Assembly: GCF_003473485.1 (NCBI RefSeq)
Contig: NC_053044.1
Span: forward strand, 49,144,091 to 49,208,090
Length of the DNA stretch: 64,000 bases
Reading direction: 5' to 3'
Origin: Medicago truncatula
Taxonomy: Eukaryota > Streptophyta > Magnoliopsida > Fabales > Fabaceae
The notes beneath the pieces were generated by a model. It did no database searches, had not been told where the DNA came from, and worked only from the letters and a program-made list of their open reading frames with translations. The translations under genes were made by a program, and so were the position numbers. Below, piece by piece: positions 20,714 through 32,060 of this stretch; the first letter of the stretch is position 1; the number at the start of each line of letters is the position of its first letter.

Positions 20714-20770
20714 AAATCACAAATTACACTAGCCATTAAGCTACCGGACAAACAAAAAATCACAAATTAC
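20714..20770 (+). mobile_element. 5'-truncated SINE 3' end (29 bp) with perfect 14-bp target duplication
   Basis: AAATCACAAATTAC at 20714-20727 recurs at 20757-20770. The 29-bp insert reads ACTAGCCATTAAGCTACCGG then ACAAACAAA. It is clearly the last bases of the SINE family at 10413 and 22544 (CTAGCCACTAGGCTACTTGAC plus A tail). It shows directly that extreme 5' truncation of a known retroposon occurs here. Confidence 0.85.
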
Positions 20771-20899
20771 GAATGAAATTCAAAATGAAAAACTCAAAAC
20801 GTAAAACTTTAAACTTTAAACAACATAACTAACTAAAGAAAACATATAAGTTAATTAAGAAGAGGAAAATGGTAAAATGATTCAGATTATCAACAATGT

Positions 20900-21480
20900 T
20901 GGTAATAGTTGGTGGGGATGAGTTAAAGGGTCGGGTTTTGTATACCACTATTACTTTGGATTTTGAGGGGTGGAGTCCCGTAAGAAGTCCCTTCTAAGAG
21001 AGTCTTGATCCTTAATTTTTTTTCCTAATTTTATGGCCAAGTTTCAGAGCAATCGATCAAAAAACCCAAACATCGTTTTTTCGACTAAAATAGGTAATAA
21101 TAACCTAAAACAGATTATGCAAGTTAGGAAGATTAATATGGTCTTTAAAATGATTATCCATGTTACAAACATGATCATAATTTGTGCTGATACAGTTCAG
21201 ATTATATAATCCGAACTGTTTTTCCCTTGAATAAGGGTTTTTAGGAGATGTTTGGATTCTATAATCCGAAAAAAGCAATGAACGCGCCTTATTTTTAGGG
21301 GGTTTCGGATTATAAAATCCGAGTTGATGAAAAACTCTTTTTTTTACCCCATAACAAGGAAAAACTCAGTTCGGAGTCTACAATTTGAAAATCACATAGG
21401 CATTTTCAGGAAAAAATAGGGCACGCGAGAAATGAGTAGGGTATGAAAAGTAATAGTCTTTGTATACCTCAAAATATTGA
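20900..21480. repeat. Cluster of short GATTATAATCC palindromes in a repeat of unknown type
   Basis: Four imperfect palindromes occur within 200 bp: 21193-21218 (CAGTTCAGATTATATAATCC plus GAACTG), 21251-21270, 21305-21322 (TCGGATTATAAAATCCGA) and a decayed one near 21369. No coding frame is seen. A related word pair is found at 52632-52680. Confidence 0.5.
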
Positions 21481-21962
21481 GTAAATAGACAATTACCCTC
21501 ATGAAATTGTAAGTTTCGTCAATTACCCCCATGAAATTAACAAAACTTCAATTACCCCCTGAAATTGCGCAACGTTAATCAATTTACCCCATCCGTCAAA
21601 TTTTTCAATTAGTCAACATGATGTTTTGCAAATACCCCCTGAAGTTTTGCACTTATGTGCAAAATGTCCCCTTCGATTTTAGAAATCTGTTCTTGAAATT
21701 TGAAGAATTAAGTTGTGTAATTATCTCTATAATTTTGAAGACTTATGATTAATTTGGATTAAAATAGAAAGCGAAAGAAAAGACATTAAGAAGACAGATT
21801 GTTGGAGGGAAGAAAGTGAGTGGAAAGACATTAATTAAGAAGACAAATTGTTAGACGAAAGAAAGTGATTGAAAAGTAACTGGAAAGTGAGATGTTTTAT
21901 TGTTGTTGTTGTTGTTTTGCATGAGTTGAAGTAGAAGGATGGAAGGGCACACATACTAGGGT

Positions 21963-22152
21963 TAAATAAATGGAGAAAACTTAGGTACAATTCCTTAGGT
22001 GCTTTTTTTTTTTTTCTTAACTAAATTCACCATGATTTCCTCAAAGCCATAATTTTATCAAAGTTTGTTATATCCAAAAAATATGTATTTTTAGTTTAGA
22101 ACCATACGAAAAGCACCTAAGGAATTGTACCTAAGTTTTCACCTAAATAAAT
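21963..22152. mobile_element. Small Mutator-type foldback MITE (172 bp) with 9-bp target duplication
   Basis: Element 21972-22143. Its terminal inverted repeats of about 31 bp begin GGAGAAAACTTAGGTACAA on the left and, on the other strand, GGTGAAAACTTAGGTACAA on the right. TAAATAAAT flanks it at 21963-21971 and 22144-22152. Confidence 0.85.
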
Positions 22153-22531
22153 AATGAAATCTTTTGTCCTTAAAAATATAGCATTTTAGTTTTAGTCGCT
22201 AAAATAAAACGAATTGTTTTTATCTTCTCAAAATTTTATGTTTCTTTTTTCTCCTTAATTATCAGTTTATGTTCATATAATGTCATAGTTATGTCCCTTT
22301 TCTATTTAAGATGCGTCTTATTATGTTCAACTCATGTAAAATTTAATGTAAATCTAAAAACATTTGATATATTGTTTAGATTCATTAAGATTAATAATGT
22401 TCAATAAAAGCTCATAAACCCTTGATCATGTTTGAGTATCAACAACATATAAAATAATTTTAAATTTAGGTAAAGTTTTATATTAATGATGTATTATATG
22501 ATATAAAATTTCAATCAAACATTATTAAATG

Positions 22532-22687
22532 TTGATGTAATATGTCCCGTGAGCATAACTTAGTTGGTAGGACAATGCATTATTATATGTAGGGGCCGGA
22601 GTTCGAACTCCGGACACCCCACTTATTCACCTTATAAGGTGAATTCTAACTACTAGGCTACCTGACAAAAAAAAATTGATGTAATAT
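22532..22687 (+). mobile_element. tRNA-derived SINE with perfect 12-bp target duplication
   Basis: TTGATGTAATAT occurs at 22532-22543 and 22676-22687. Between lies a full-length element of 132 bp starting GTCCCGTGAGC, with an A box (TAACTTAGTTGGT), B box (AGTTCGAACTCC), CACTTATTCACC hairpin region, TACTAGGCTACCTGAC and an A tail. It is the same family as 10413-10551. Confidence 0.9.
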
Positions 22688-22764
22688 TATGTCGTTGTTA
22701 TTTGATCCTTATATTTTTTCTTAAAAAAGAAATTTTGATCCTTATATGTGTGTGTGTATATATA

Positions 22765-23183
22765 TATAGGGGGCTGCTGACTTACACCCACCTAAAAACA
22801 CTAAGGTGCAAGTTAGCAAGCTACACCCACCTAAAATTATTAAGGTGCAAGTTAGCAACCTACACTCACTTGATTATTTACACTTATTTTTATAAGTATT
22901 ATTAAGGTGTAAGTTAGCAATCTTCACTAATTTACATTCACTTTCATCATTCCAAATATTGTTTCCTTAAAAGTTTGTCTTTATTACATGTTTTGTACCT
23001 TAAACATGTCATTGTCTTTTTTGTTTCTTTTTTTAAGGATCTTTTTTAAACTAGTTACAAAATTGTCCTTCTATTAAAAATTAATTAGAATATAAACAAA
23101 AGGGTGTTTTAGTAAATTATAAGTGAATGCAGCTTGCTAACTTGCACCTTAGTGTTTTTAGGTGGGTATAAGTTAGCCGCCCC
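22765..23183. mobile_element. TIR element with GGGGGCTGCTGACTTACACC end, interrupted on the right by a hAT insertion
   Basis: The left end GGGGGCTGCTGACTTACACC and CACCTAAAAACACTAAGGTG mirror the right end, which reads CACCTTAGTGTTTTTAGGTG then GGTATAAGTTAGCCGCCCC (23145-23183). The sequence GTGCAAGTTAGCAA is repeated inside. The last bases of the right end were duplicated when the hAT element 23184-23905 inserted, so the outer element continues at 23906-23918. Confidence 0.75.
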
Positions 23184-23905
<722 letters not shown>

Positions 23906-23931
23906 GCCGCCCCTAAATATATATAATATGG

Positions 23932-24450
23932 GGCTGTTAATAACTTACTAAAAAAACATGAAGGAGTAACATCAACTTGTTAACCAAAAACCACTCCTCG
24001 CAAATCTCAATATAATTGAATCAAAGGTTTTTCACTGCAAATTCGAAGCATGGTGAAATCAAAATAATACAATTTACTTTTCTTATGTTAATTTATTTTT
24101 TTGGTTTCTTATGTTATTTAATACTATAAAAAGGAGACGCGGTGCTATTTCACATATAAAAAATGTAACACGGAAATAATGTCGCGTTGAGGCTTCAGCA
24201 TGCTCAACGTGATTTTTAAGGATGTTCAACACTTTCTCTATGATATCCTGGGTTTTACGGAAAATAAGAAAACGGTTTCATAATATTACTATTTATTTAT
24301 TTAAAAATAAAAAACATAATAAATTAATTTTACAAAATTACCCTTTTATTAAAATTGAATTAAAATATTGTCAATGTTTTTAGTCAAATGCAAATGGGAG
24401 TAGACTTGCTAACTTACTCCTTTATATTTTTGGATGGGAATAAGTTAAAA
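23932..24450. mobile_element. Diverged relative of the 22765 TIR element
   Basis: It begins GGGGCTGTTAATAACTTACT and ends near GACTTGCTAACTTACTCC...GGGAATAAGTTA, a reversed version of the same theme (TAACTTACTCC against GGAGTAAC). It stands head to tail with the preceding TIR element. It carries no gene. Confidence 0.5.
24079..24116 (-). mobile_element. Micro-insertion CC(A)nTAAAT on minus strand, perfect 12-bp flanking duplication
   Basis: TTTCTTATGTTA at 24079-24090 recurs at 24105-24116. The 14-bp insert ATTTATTTTTTTGG reads CC plus an A-rich tail on the minus strand, like the LINE tail ACC(A)n. Confidence 0.55.
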
Positions 24451-25820
24451 GATTTGAACCTTTGATATAGGTCTAGATTCGCCCCTCTTTGCATGTCATT
24501 ATTGTGGCACAATCAAATACAAATGTAACAACACTACTAAGCTTTGAAACTTATCAATCAAAATTTTAATAGCAGCCGCATCATAAATCAATAAAAGATA
24601 TCTAAAACTAGACGTCTAGACCTCTTTTAACACTAGCAACAATTTAGGGTTGCTTTCCTTGACGCCACTTGATTTCTCTTCATTAACTTCAAAAGTCGAA
24701 ACAGTGGATGTTCTAGAAAGTCCAGCAAGAGTTTTGGTAATAATGTTACTAGTTGGTGGATCATCAACATAAATATTACTCAGTGTGATCCCAATCAAAA
24801 GTTTTTTTGGTTTTTCACATCAATGATATTACAGTATTTAACTAGAGTTAGGTAGTTGGTTTAACGATTTAGTTAGGTGGTTAGAGAATTAGTTAATCCA
24901 TCTCATTCTATAAATAAACATCTTCATTGTATCACTACACCATATTTTTTCAATGTATTCATTATTGAGTTGTGTTGGAGTTAAAATCAACAGTAGATAT
25001 TGTAATATAACTCTAGGAAGAAAATTATGCCAATGTTCATGGTCGCACAGAGAAGATTTATCTAATCAAAAGATATTTGAATGTGTAAAAGGAAAAATTC
25101 CATTTACGGTTCTCTTTCATGCTCAAGTTGAAGCATATCAACTGAAATAGTGTGCCCCTTAATGCTAACTTTATAGTTTTCCATGCAATCAATACCAAAT
25201 TGTAATACCTTGGAAATGTCTATCCCATTCTCAACCTTGCCTTGGATTTATCAGACAGTAGTAATCTCATTCAGGTACTTCATTTCCTCCAAGTCCCAAT
25301 TCATTCATAGAAGTTCCATATATTTCAGTCCTACGACTAAAATAACCGTTTTGCTAACTTGATAAAAATTGAAACACATAGATGTGTAAGTTAATTTGGT
25401 AATCTGGCATTTAAAGAGGAGAAATGAGGCTGGTCGCACAAATTTCCTGAAGTGGGGATTAAGAAGTATATAATATGGGATTTATAAGTGTTTTAAAATG
25501 CTTTATGTTGTTAATTGAGTTGTAAAACATACTTACCTTCTTCTTGAGGGATACAACAAATACACAGTAAGATTGAAATTTATTCTTGAAGAATAAGCTT
25601 TATCATGGATTGAAATAATAACACTAGAATATGTGAAATATGCATCCAGTTTCTGTGTTTACAGATAAATGTTCTCATAAATATGAATATTTATCGGTAA
25701 AGAATCACAAATACAATTATGTGTTGAGGTGGTCTTGTAAGAGGCAAAGAATAAAACTATTTTAAATAGCAAAGTAATATTTTTCAGTTCAAGACAATGA
25801 TACAACATGAATTTACCTTG
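24451..25820. other. Intergenic DNA between repeats and MATE gene 2
   Basis: No supported gene. The part around 24840-24950 (TTAGTTAGGTGGTTAGAGAA, then CATTCTATAAATAAACATC and ATTGTATCACTACACC) resembles the promoter end of a Copia LTR, but no second LTR, primer-binding site or gag/pol frame is visible. The last 300 bp before 25820 are probably MATE gene 2 3' untranslated region; a donor-like AAGGTAAAT lies just after the stop codon. Confidence 0.4.
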
Positions 25821-28800
25821 TTATTGGCTGGACGTTGCGTCGTCCTTAACATGAATTTGGACATTCCGTACCTACAAACAAGATAACAAGCACGACACTA
25901 TTACAAGTTTTGTTATCAGTTATCACCAACAAGACAAGCAAAAAAAAAAAAACTTACCTCTCTTTCCCAATTGTATCTCAATGTAATAATGGCCAATATC
26001 GATGTTTGAACCACCGTTCCGCTCATCATTCCAGTCCACATACCCTGATACGATAAATAAATCATCATCGTCAGGAAAATTATATGCATTTATGATTATC
26101 GTTACAAATATTTATGTGCTGAGATATGATTGAATTTGCATAGCGTTTAAACCTTAAACTTTATTTATCTTACGCAAGAATGGAGTGGAATATTACTTTG
26201 TGATGACACTTACCACTATGCCGGAAGGTAGCAGCCAGCCTAGGAGAACCCCAAGAGGTATTCCAACCAAGTAGTAACTACCAATGTTTATATAAGCCAC
26301 TACTGCTTGACGACCAGATCCAATTGCAACGCCTAAAAATCGAAAACCAACAGATACAATCGGTAAATACAGCATAAAAAATTGTAATATTAAGTTCACA
26401 AAACTGACATTGGAGTTGAGTGTCTATATTATAAGTATATTATTAGAGATTTACCTGAAAGAACAGGTTGAATGCAATTAAGAAGAATAGTAAAAGCCAA
26501 CAAGATTGATAGTTCATTGACCATTTGGATTACAGATAAGCTTGATGTAAAGATCAAAGCAAGCTTCTCATTAAAAACCACAATTATCAACCAAAATATG
26601 AATCCAACGATTACAGTATTTACCACTGAAACCACCGTCGCGAATTTCGCCCCTTTTGCATTGCCTCCGCCAAACTCGTTCGCTACTCGCACCCTGATAT
26701 GGACATTGTGAAATGATTAAAAAAGGGGAATATTGAGATTTTAGAGAGTTATTTTTGTTGGGAAAAAGAAGATATCAATAGAAGAAAAAGGACCTATCAC
26801 TTTGGTACGCTTATATAGGAATAACTTTATGTATACTAGAGCTAGAGTTGTTGAGCCGTGACGGGAAGTCTCACTAGGTTGGATCGTCACATTAAGCTAA
26901 GAGCAACCATACAAGTAAGTTGGACACCACATCTTCACTCAAAACCCTAAGGCATTTGATTTATGGATCATCTCACTTATGTGTTGTTCCACGTCAACTC
27001 TTTCATCCAATGCGGGACTTTAACTCACACTTGACTCATCGCAACAAGAGGGACCTTTAATTAATGGTTTTAAATTGTGGCCGCAATATTGCAGACTTTA
27101 AAGTCTCCGCAACAGCATCACAGCTGACCGCATTGGACACATTTTCCAGTATTTTATCCTATGACATATATTTCCTACATTACACCATTCAATGCTTAGT
27201 GAGAACTGATTGGCAAATGGCAAGTGTTAACAATTTTTACAATCTGATGCTGCGTTACTGCACCATACAATCTGATGCTGCGTTACATACTATGAAGCAA
27301 AAGGTGTATAGACATGTGATACGGACAATGATCTCCAAGAGATAAACTAATGCATCACTTCTCACAAGTCTACTAAAAGTTACAATTACATACTTTGAAG
27401 CAAATTAGAGTGAAAAAAACATAATTAGTTTGTCTTGTCAAACTCAATTAAAAGATCCCACAGGGATGGCTGTTGACCGATTCACAGGGTTCTGCTTCTT
27501 AGCATTGATTCCAATTAATGAGTACATCGCAGTTTATGCTACTCTTGGGGCTACCAAAATAAAAAATTTAGCATGATTTTAGAGGAATAAATAAAAGGAG
27601 ACTTACAACCAGCAACATACCCGGTCGCAGCCAAAAAACCAAGCGGTATCATGGATTCCCAACCATAAATAGTTACACTGCCAGCAACAAAATTCATCAA
27701 AAATCCAATAAATAATTAAATACAGTGAAACATGCAATCAGATTAAACTAAAAAGCAAAGGAAGTAAAAAAATTACCAAACTGAAAGAGCATCAATTGCA
27801 ACATCAGAGTTGTACATATAACCAGACATTATAAGTAACATTCTATAATAGAAGTTCTCTAACCTGAAATATCACATTAACATAGTTTAAAGAATCGCAA
27901 AACCTCAAAAATAAGTTAAAATCAGTAGATGAAAAGGAAAATACTAACGCAAGCATGACACCAGAAGCCAAAGATAGTTTAAAGAAATCCCATAAACCAA
28001 CAAAAGCTTCAACTGAAAAACCATTCCATGAGTTTGGACACCCACCAAAGAGTGTATACACAAGCATTCCCAAAACTGAGAGCCACCAAGAGAAATCAAT
28101 AGTAAGAGCAATCCCAACAATCCCAACTCTCATCTTATAAACAAAAACCCAACTCACTATCACATGAATCACAAGTGCCCCCCCTGAAACCCAAGCTATA
28201 ATCGCGGTTTTCAACTGACACTGCAAAAATCTTTGCAACGTGAATTGAAATGGGAAACTCAAATGAAACGGAATCAACCAAATTGCAACCAAACCCGCCT
28301 GCTCTGCAACCGCCACAGGTTGTCCTATGAATTTCAACACAGGCGTGGCGAACACAAACATAGGTAGCAACAAAATTGAAGAAAAGAACAGAACAACCCA
28401 AGAACGCTGTAAATAAACACCCAACATGTGGTATTGTCTTGCGCCGTAAGCTTGGCCACAAAGGGTCTCAAGAGCACTCGCCATTCCAAGCTACAGAATA
28501 AATAAGACACTGTTTGGATAAAGAACTTAATGAAGCTCTTCTAGCATAAGCGCTATTTATAAATAACCTATCAAATCTAATACAAGTTGAACTAAATTAA
28601 ATAATAATAATTAAATAGAAAGTAATGTTGAGGTGTACCAAGAAGCCGAAAGTGATGGCAATGAGGAGGGTGCAAGCAATGGAAATGGCGGCGAGGTCGA
28701 GATCATTGAGATGGCCAGCGAAAGATTGAGAGACGACGGTGATGGAGAACATGGTAAGACGGCTGAAGATGGAAGGGGCAGCAATGTGCCATAGTTTCTT

Positions 28801-28947
28801 TGATTCCAAACATGTTTGTTGTATTAAGGAGTTACTGTTTTGTTGAAGTAGTTGCGGTTGTGATGGCGTTGGCTGTATCAGTGGAAGATTCTCTGTTTCA
28901 GATTCACCTGGGATGTTGTTGTTTCCCATATGTTGTTTGCTTTGCAA
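25821..28947 (-). CDS. DTX/MATE family multidrug and toxin extrusion transporter (gene 2)
   Basis: Eight exons on the minus strand: 28947-28639, 28490-27949, 27863-27777, 27677-27621, 26693-26455, 26332-26214, 26044-25958 and 25871-25821, all GT-AG and in phase, giving 496 aa. A Gln/Ser-rich N-terminus of about 48 aa precedes the membrane core with KKLWHIAAPSIFSR, MASALETLCGQAYGA, FLQCQLKT, GWESMIPLGF and VAIGSGRQ. The conserved NELGAG after the central loop reads NEFGGG here. A second in-frame ATG (28929) could also be the start. Exons 5 and 6 (239 + 119 bp) together equal exon 5 of gene 1 (358 bp) exactly, so one paralogue gained or lost a 122-bp intron. Substrate unknown. The short C-terminus is typical of the family. 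Confidence 0.93.
26694..27620. other. Long intron of MATE gene 2 with unassigned repeats
   Basis: The intron contains a block at about 26830-27050 with GAGCCGTGACGGGAAGTCTC and CAATGCGGGACTTTAAC that looks like a dispersed repeat. A following stretch (27064-27345) is open for 93 codons and includes a short duplicated word ACAATCTGATGCTGCGTTAC (27239 and 27269). I recognise no domain and treat it as non-coding. Confidence 0.4.
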
Positions 28948-29191
28948 TGAAAGACAATGTTTGTGAAGGAAGCAAATCCCTCTCTAGATATTAAAATGAG
29001 ATATTTGATCTTTGTCTTTACAAACTCAAATTCTAACATTACCTTTGGAGTTTTTTTTTTTTTTTCTAATAAAAAATCATTTCTAAAATAAGTATTTCCT
29101 TTTGTCATAAGAATATTATAAAAATTGTTATAAATATGCAAAAATTGATGACATGACTTTCTTTGATGAAAATAATTTATGATTATATTAG

Positions 29192-29224
29192 AACTAGTTT
29201 TGAAACCCGTGTCAAGCACAGGCT
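29192..29224 (-). mobile_element. Helitron-like 3' terminus (CTAG end plus hairpin)
   Basis: Read on the minus strand, a hairpin CCTGTGCTTGACACGGG (29222-29206) is followed by TTTCAAAA and the terminal CTAG (29197-29194) before T. This is the hairpin plus CTRR signature of plant Helitrons. The body would extend to the right of 29224; its 5' TC end was not located and no RepHel frame is seen. Confidence 0.55.
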
Positions 29225-31078
29225 AGAATTACAATTAATTTTTTTTTATTTTATAAAACCTAATTAAACTGCAAATTGATTATTTTATACACGATATATC
29301 AATATAACGCATCGTTATTGTATTATTTATTGCATATTATATAAAAATATCAACGTATATTTACTTATTTGGATTTTTGTATGAATAAATGGAAATGATT
29401 TAACGGATGTAAAGCCGAAATATTAGTATTTACTATTTAAAGTCGGTCGGTTCCATTATACGTGGCTCTGGGATAATCAATTGGTCTTTGCAAACGTTCA
29501 TGTAAGATCACATGTTAAGAATCTTAAAGAACAAAATCAACGTTAAAAACAAAAAATTGACAAAGAACCGAAAGCGTTACTTAAAATTAAGAGAAAGACG
29601 ATATGTCCAAGTTTGTAAATATAGATGATGCATTAAAAATGAAAATAAAGATAATAACCTTAGTGTATTTAATAATAAAATATAACGTCGTCTGAAAGTA
29701 AAAACAGCGAAAGCCTTAGCAGGCTTACACCGTAAAAGACACAAAACGCCAAGTAATCCGGATGAAGTTACGAAAATGAAACGAAACAATGCAAAGTGTT
29801 CAATGAATAGTTGAACACCTTGGTTTTTGAAGCAAATTAAAAAGGTTTTTGGAAGCCATAAGAACAATCACGATCATCCTTATTCGTTATCTCCACGCCG
29901 CTGCAGATACCTTCTAACAATCTGAGCATCACTTGTGATTTTCCTAACTTGTTAGAATCAATCATTTTACTTTTTTGCATATATGCTCATACTTATTATC
30001 GAGTGTCAATAATGTTTGTATCTTTCACTCCGATACAAAAATGAGTTCTTACAAATGACAAATTTGTAAAGGATTACACAATACCTAAAGTGGACAATGC
30101 TTCAAAAACGTTGTGTGGCTAAACTCTCTCTTTTATATTTTATTTTTTCTCAATAATTATGCAATTTTATTGAAGACTAACCAACTAAAGGCTTGAACTA
30201 GATGAAGGGTACAAATACTCCGGTAACAACAAGCTTAAATGAACTAAAGGTTACAAGTTTCTCAAAGACACTGAAGAGATCAAGATGAAACCTTCCATCG
30301 TAAGTAACACCGACTGGTACACTACACTAACAAACATGAAAAATACAAACCCAACACCTCTCCCAGGCATCCCAGAAAGTTGCACCAAAACTCCCCCAAA
30401 GTAAGTATTGTTGAGGTTTGACATCAATTCGTGTTTGTACTAAAATGAATATTCTTTTGTGATTACAGATTTACATGCTTATTGCATTTCAACGCTTACC
30501 CTCAAGAATATAAAAAAGTCGATCACAAAATCCTATAGTTTTTTTTTTTTTTAAGGATAAAATCCTATGCAAAAATTTAGTAAATAAATAAATTGACTTT
30601 ATAGGCACGATTGATATTTATATAGCTAAAGATTATGGGTTATGGTCTCACTTTAACTTTTTCTCTCATAATGTTGGTTTTTTAATGTGTCACATTATTA
30701 GAGCCTGAGGTACAAGTGCGACATTCGGGTAAAACAACAAGATAAAGAAATATGACCTGGGATAAAATTAAACTTTATGATGAGGTCTACATCACACGCT
30801 AATTAAACTCCAAGCACCAACCGTTAGTTGAGAAGTTCTGTTTTCTTAGTCTATGGAGAAAGTGACAAACATCCCTGACTAACATCACCGTAAATTTACA
30901 GGTAGCAATTGAATGACATTGATGTGTCAATGTCATCTGATATTAGTCAATCACAATATTATAATTGTAAAAAAAAAATTCCTTGTGAACGAGAGAGAGA
31001 TATCTAGTTGCTCTTAAATACGCATAAAGTAATTGTTGCTGGTATCTTTTTCTTAACAAAAATTGTGCAAGTATCATT
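29225..31078. other. Intergenic DNA, no gene supported
   Basis: Mostly AT-rich and possibly part of the Helitron-like element. No plausible gene. It includes the small duplicated-site insertion at 30527-30568. Confidence 0.5.
30527..30568 (-). mobile_element. Micro-insertion ATCCTT(A)n on minus strand, 10-bp flanking duplication
   Basis: AAAATCCTAT at 30527-30536 recurs at 30559-30568. The 22-bp insert is a T run followed by AAGGAT, i.e. ATCCTT plus A tail on the minus strand. ATCCT is also part of the duplicated word, so some ambiguity remains. Confidence 0.45.
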
Positions 31079-31316
31079 AGGCCATCTCCAAAGCTTGGCT
31101 CTTAAAGCCAAGAACATCAATTGTTTTATTTTTTTCCACTCATAAAAATAAAGCAGCATAGAGAGGGTAAAAAGTGGAGATGTGAGAAAGTAGAGATGTG
31201 GGAGAAGAAATAATAGTATATGGGACCGAATTTAATGTAAAACAAAGAACATTATGTTGGACCCACAAAAAATGAAATTATGAACCGGTCTTAATCTTTA
31301 GCATTGGAGATGCTCT
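31079..31316. mobile_element. MITE-like element with CCATCTCCAA ends
   Basis: The left end GGCCATCTCCAAAGCTTGG and the right end TTTAGCATTGGAGATGCTC are inverted relatives of the common plant GAGCATCTCCAATG type. The interior is non-coding. Confidence 0.6.
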
Positions 31317-31904
31317 TTTATTCATAGTTATCCGTTCCCTGTGTATTAGAAAGAAATGTGGCTCGTCCCCGTGAACATATAAACTGAACTTTGCAGTTTA
31401 GCAAGACAAAGAGATTAATACATTGGTCCTGCGATGTAATGTCTCCATCATATCTCTACTGTTGTTGTTATGAACACTAGTGACCACTATCTTCACCGTT
31501 GTTACGAACACTATCACCCATTCAATTTGCTGTTATTTTTTTATTTTTTATTTTGAAAAAACGGTTGTAAAAAGGAATTTTAAGCCACAATATATTAGTG
31601 GGTTTATTTGCAGGCTAGGTCGCTTTCTTTAATATGTTTTGTGACACTGTGTAAACTTTTGTAAGAAAGATGATCAATCACGAAGTCTAAGATAAGACAA
31701 CACAAATTGTTGTTTCAGTTTATTATTGTCGAGAGTTACATCTTCAAATACGGGTATTGCTGCAACTAAAAAATATGGTAGAATGACCACTCAAAATCAA
31801 AAGGGACATAAAGGAGAAGGAAAGAACTCCTCCAAAAACAATTTTGACATCAAATTCCTTATTTAAAGGAACTTCGTTCTAATAGTGTCAAAAAGAGTAA
31901 TGAT
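31317..31904. other. Intergenic DNA, nothing recognised
   Basis: AT-rich DNA without a supported gene, RNA or bounded repeat. Confidence 0.5.
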
Positions 31905-32015
31905 AATGATATTTGTACAATTTTTTAATGACAATTCTTGTGACAACTTAAGCGAATGATGTAAGTATGAGAGAGTTGTTTAAAAGTTATCAAAAAATGA
32001 TTGTACAAATATATT
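31905..32015 (-). mobile_element. Short MITE-like repeat, five-copy family (copy 3, internally deleted)
   Basis: GATATTTGTACAATTTTTTA, then GACAATTCTTGTGACAACTT, GTATGAGAGAG and a mirror-image end TGATTGTACAAATATATT. It is shorter than the 170-bp copies. Confidence 0.5.
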
Positions 32016-32060
32016 TCTCTTAGACAAGTTAATGGGGTCCAATATCACTAACGTAAATAT

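Noticed and set aside
24616-24798. Copia-like YVDD motif (IYVDDPP) in a short minus-strand frame
   Set aside because: Only the tetrapeptide resembles a polymerase motif; neighbouring Copia blocks are missing and no LTR pair is visible.
27064-27345. 93-codon frame in a MATE gene 2 intron
   Set aside because: No family resemblance, includes an internal duplicated 20-bp word, and lies within an intron of a well-supported gene on the opposite strand.
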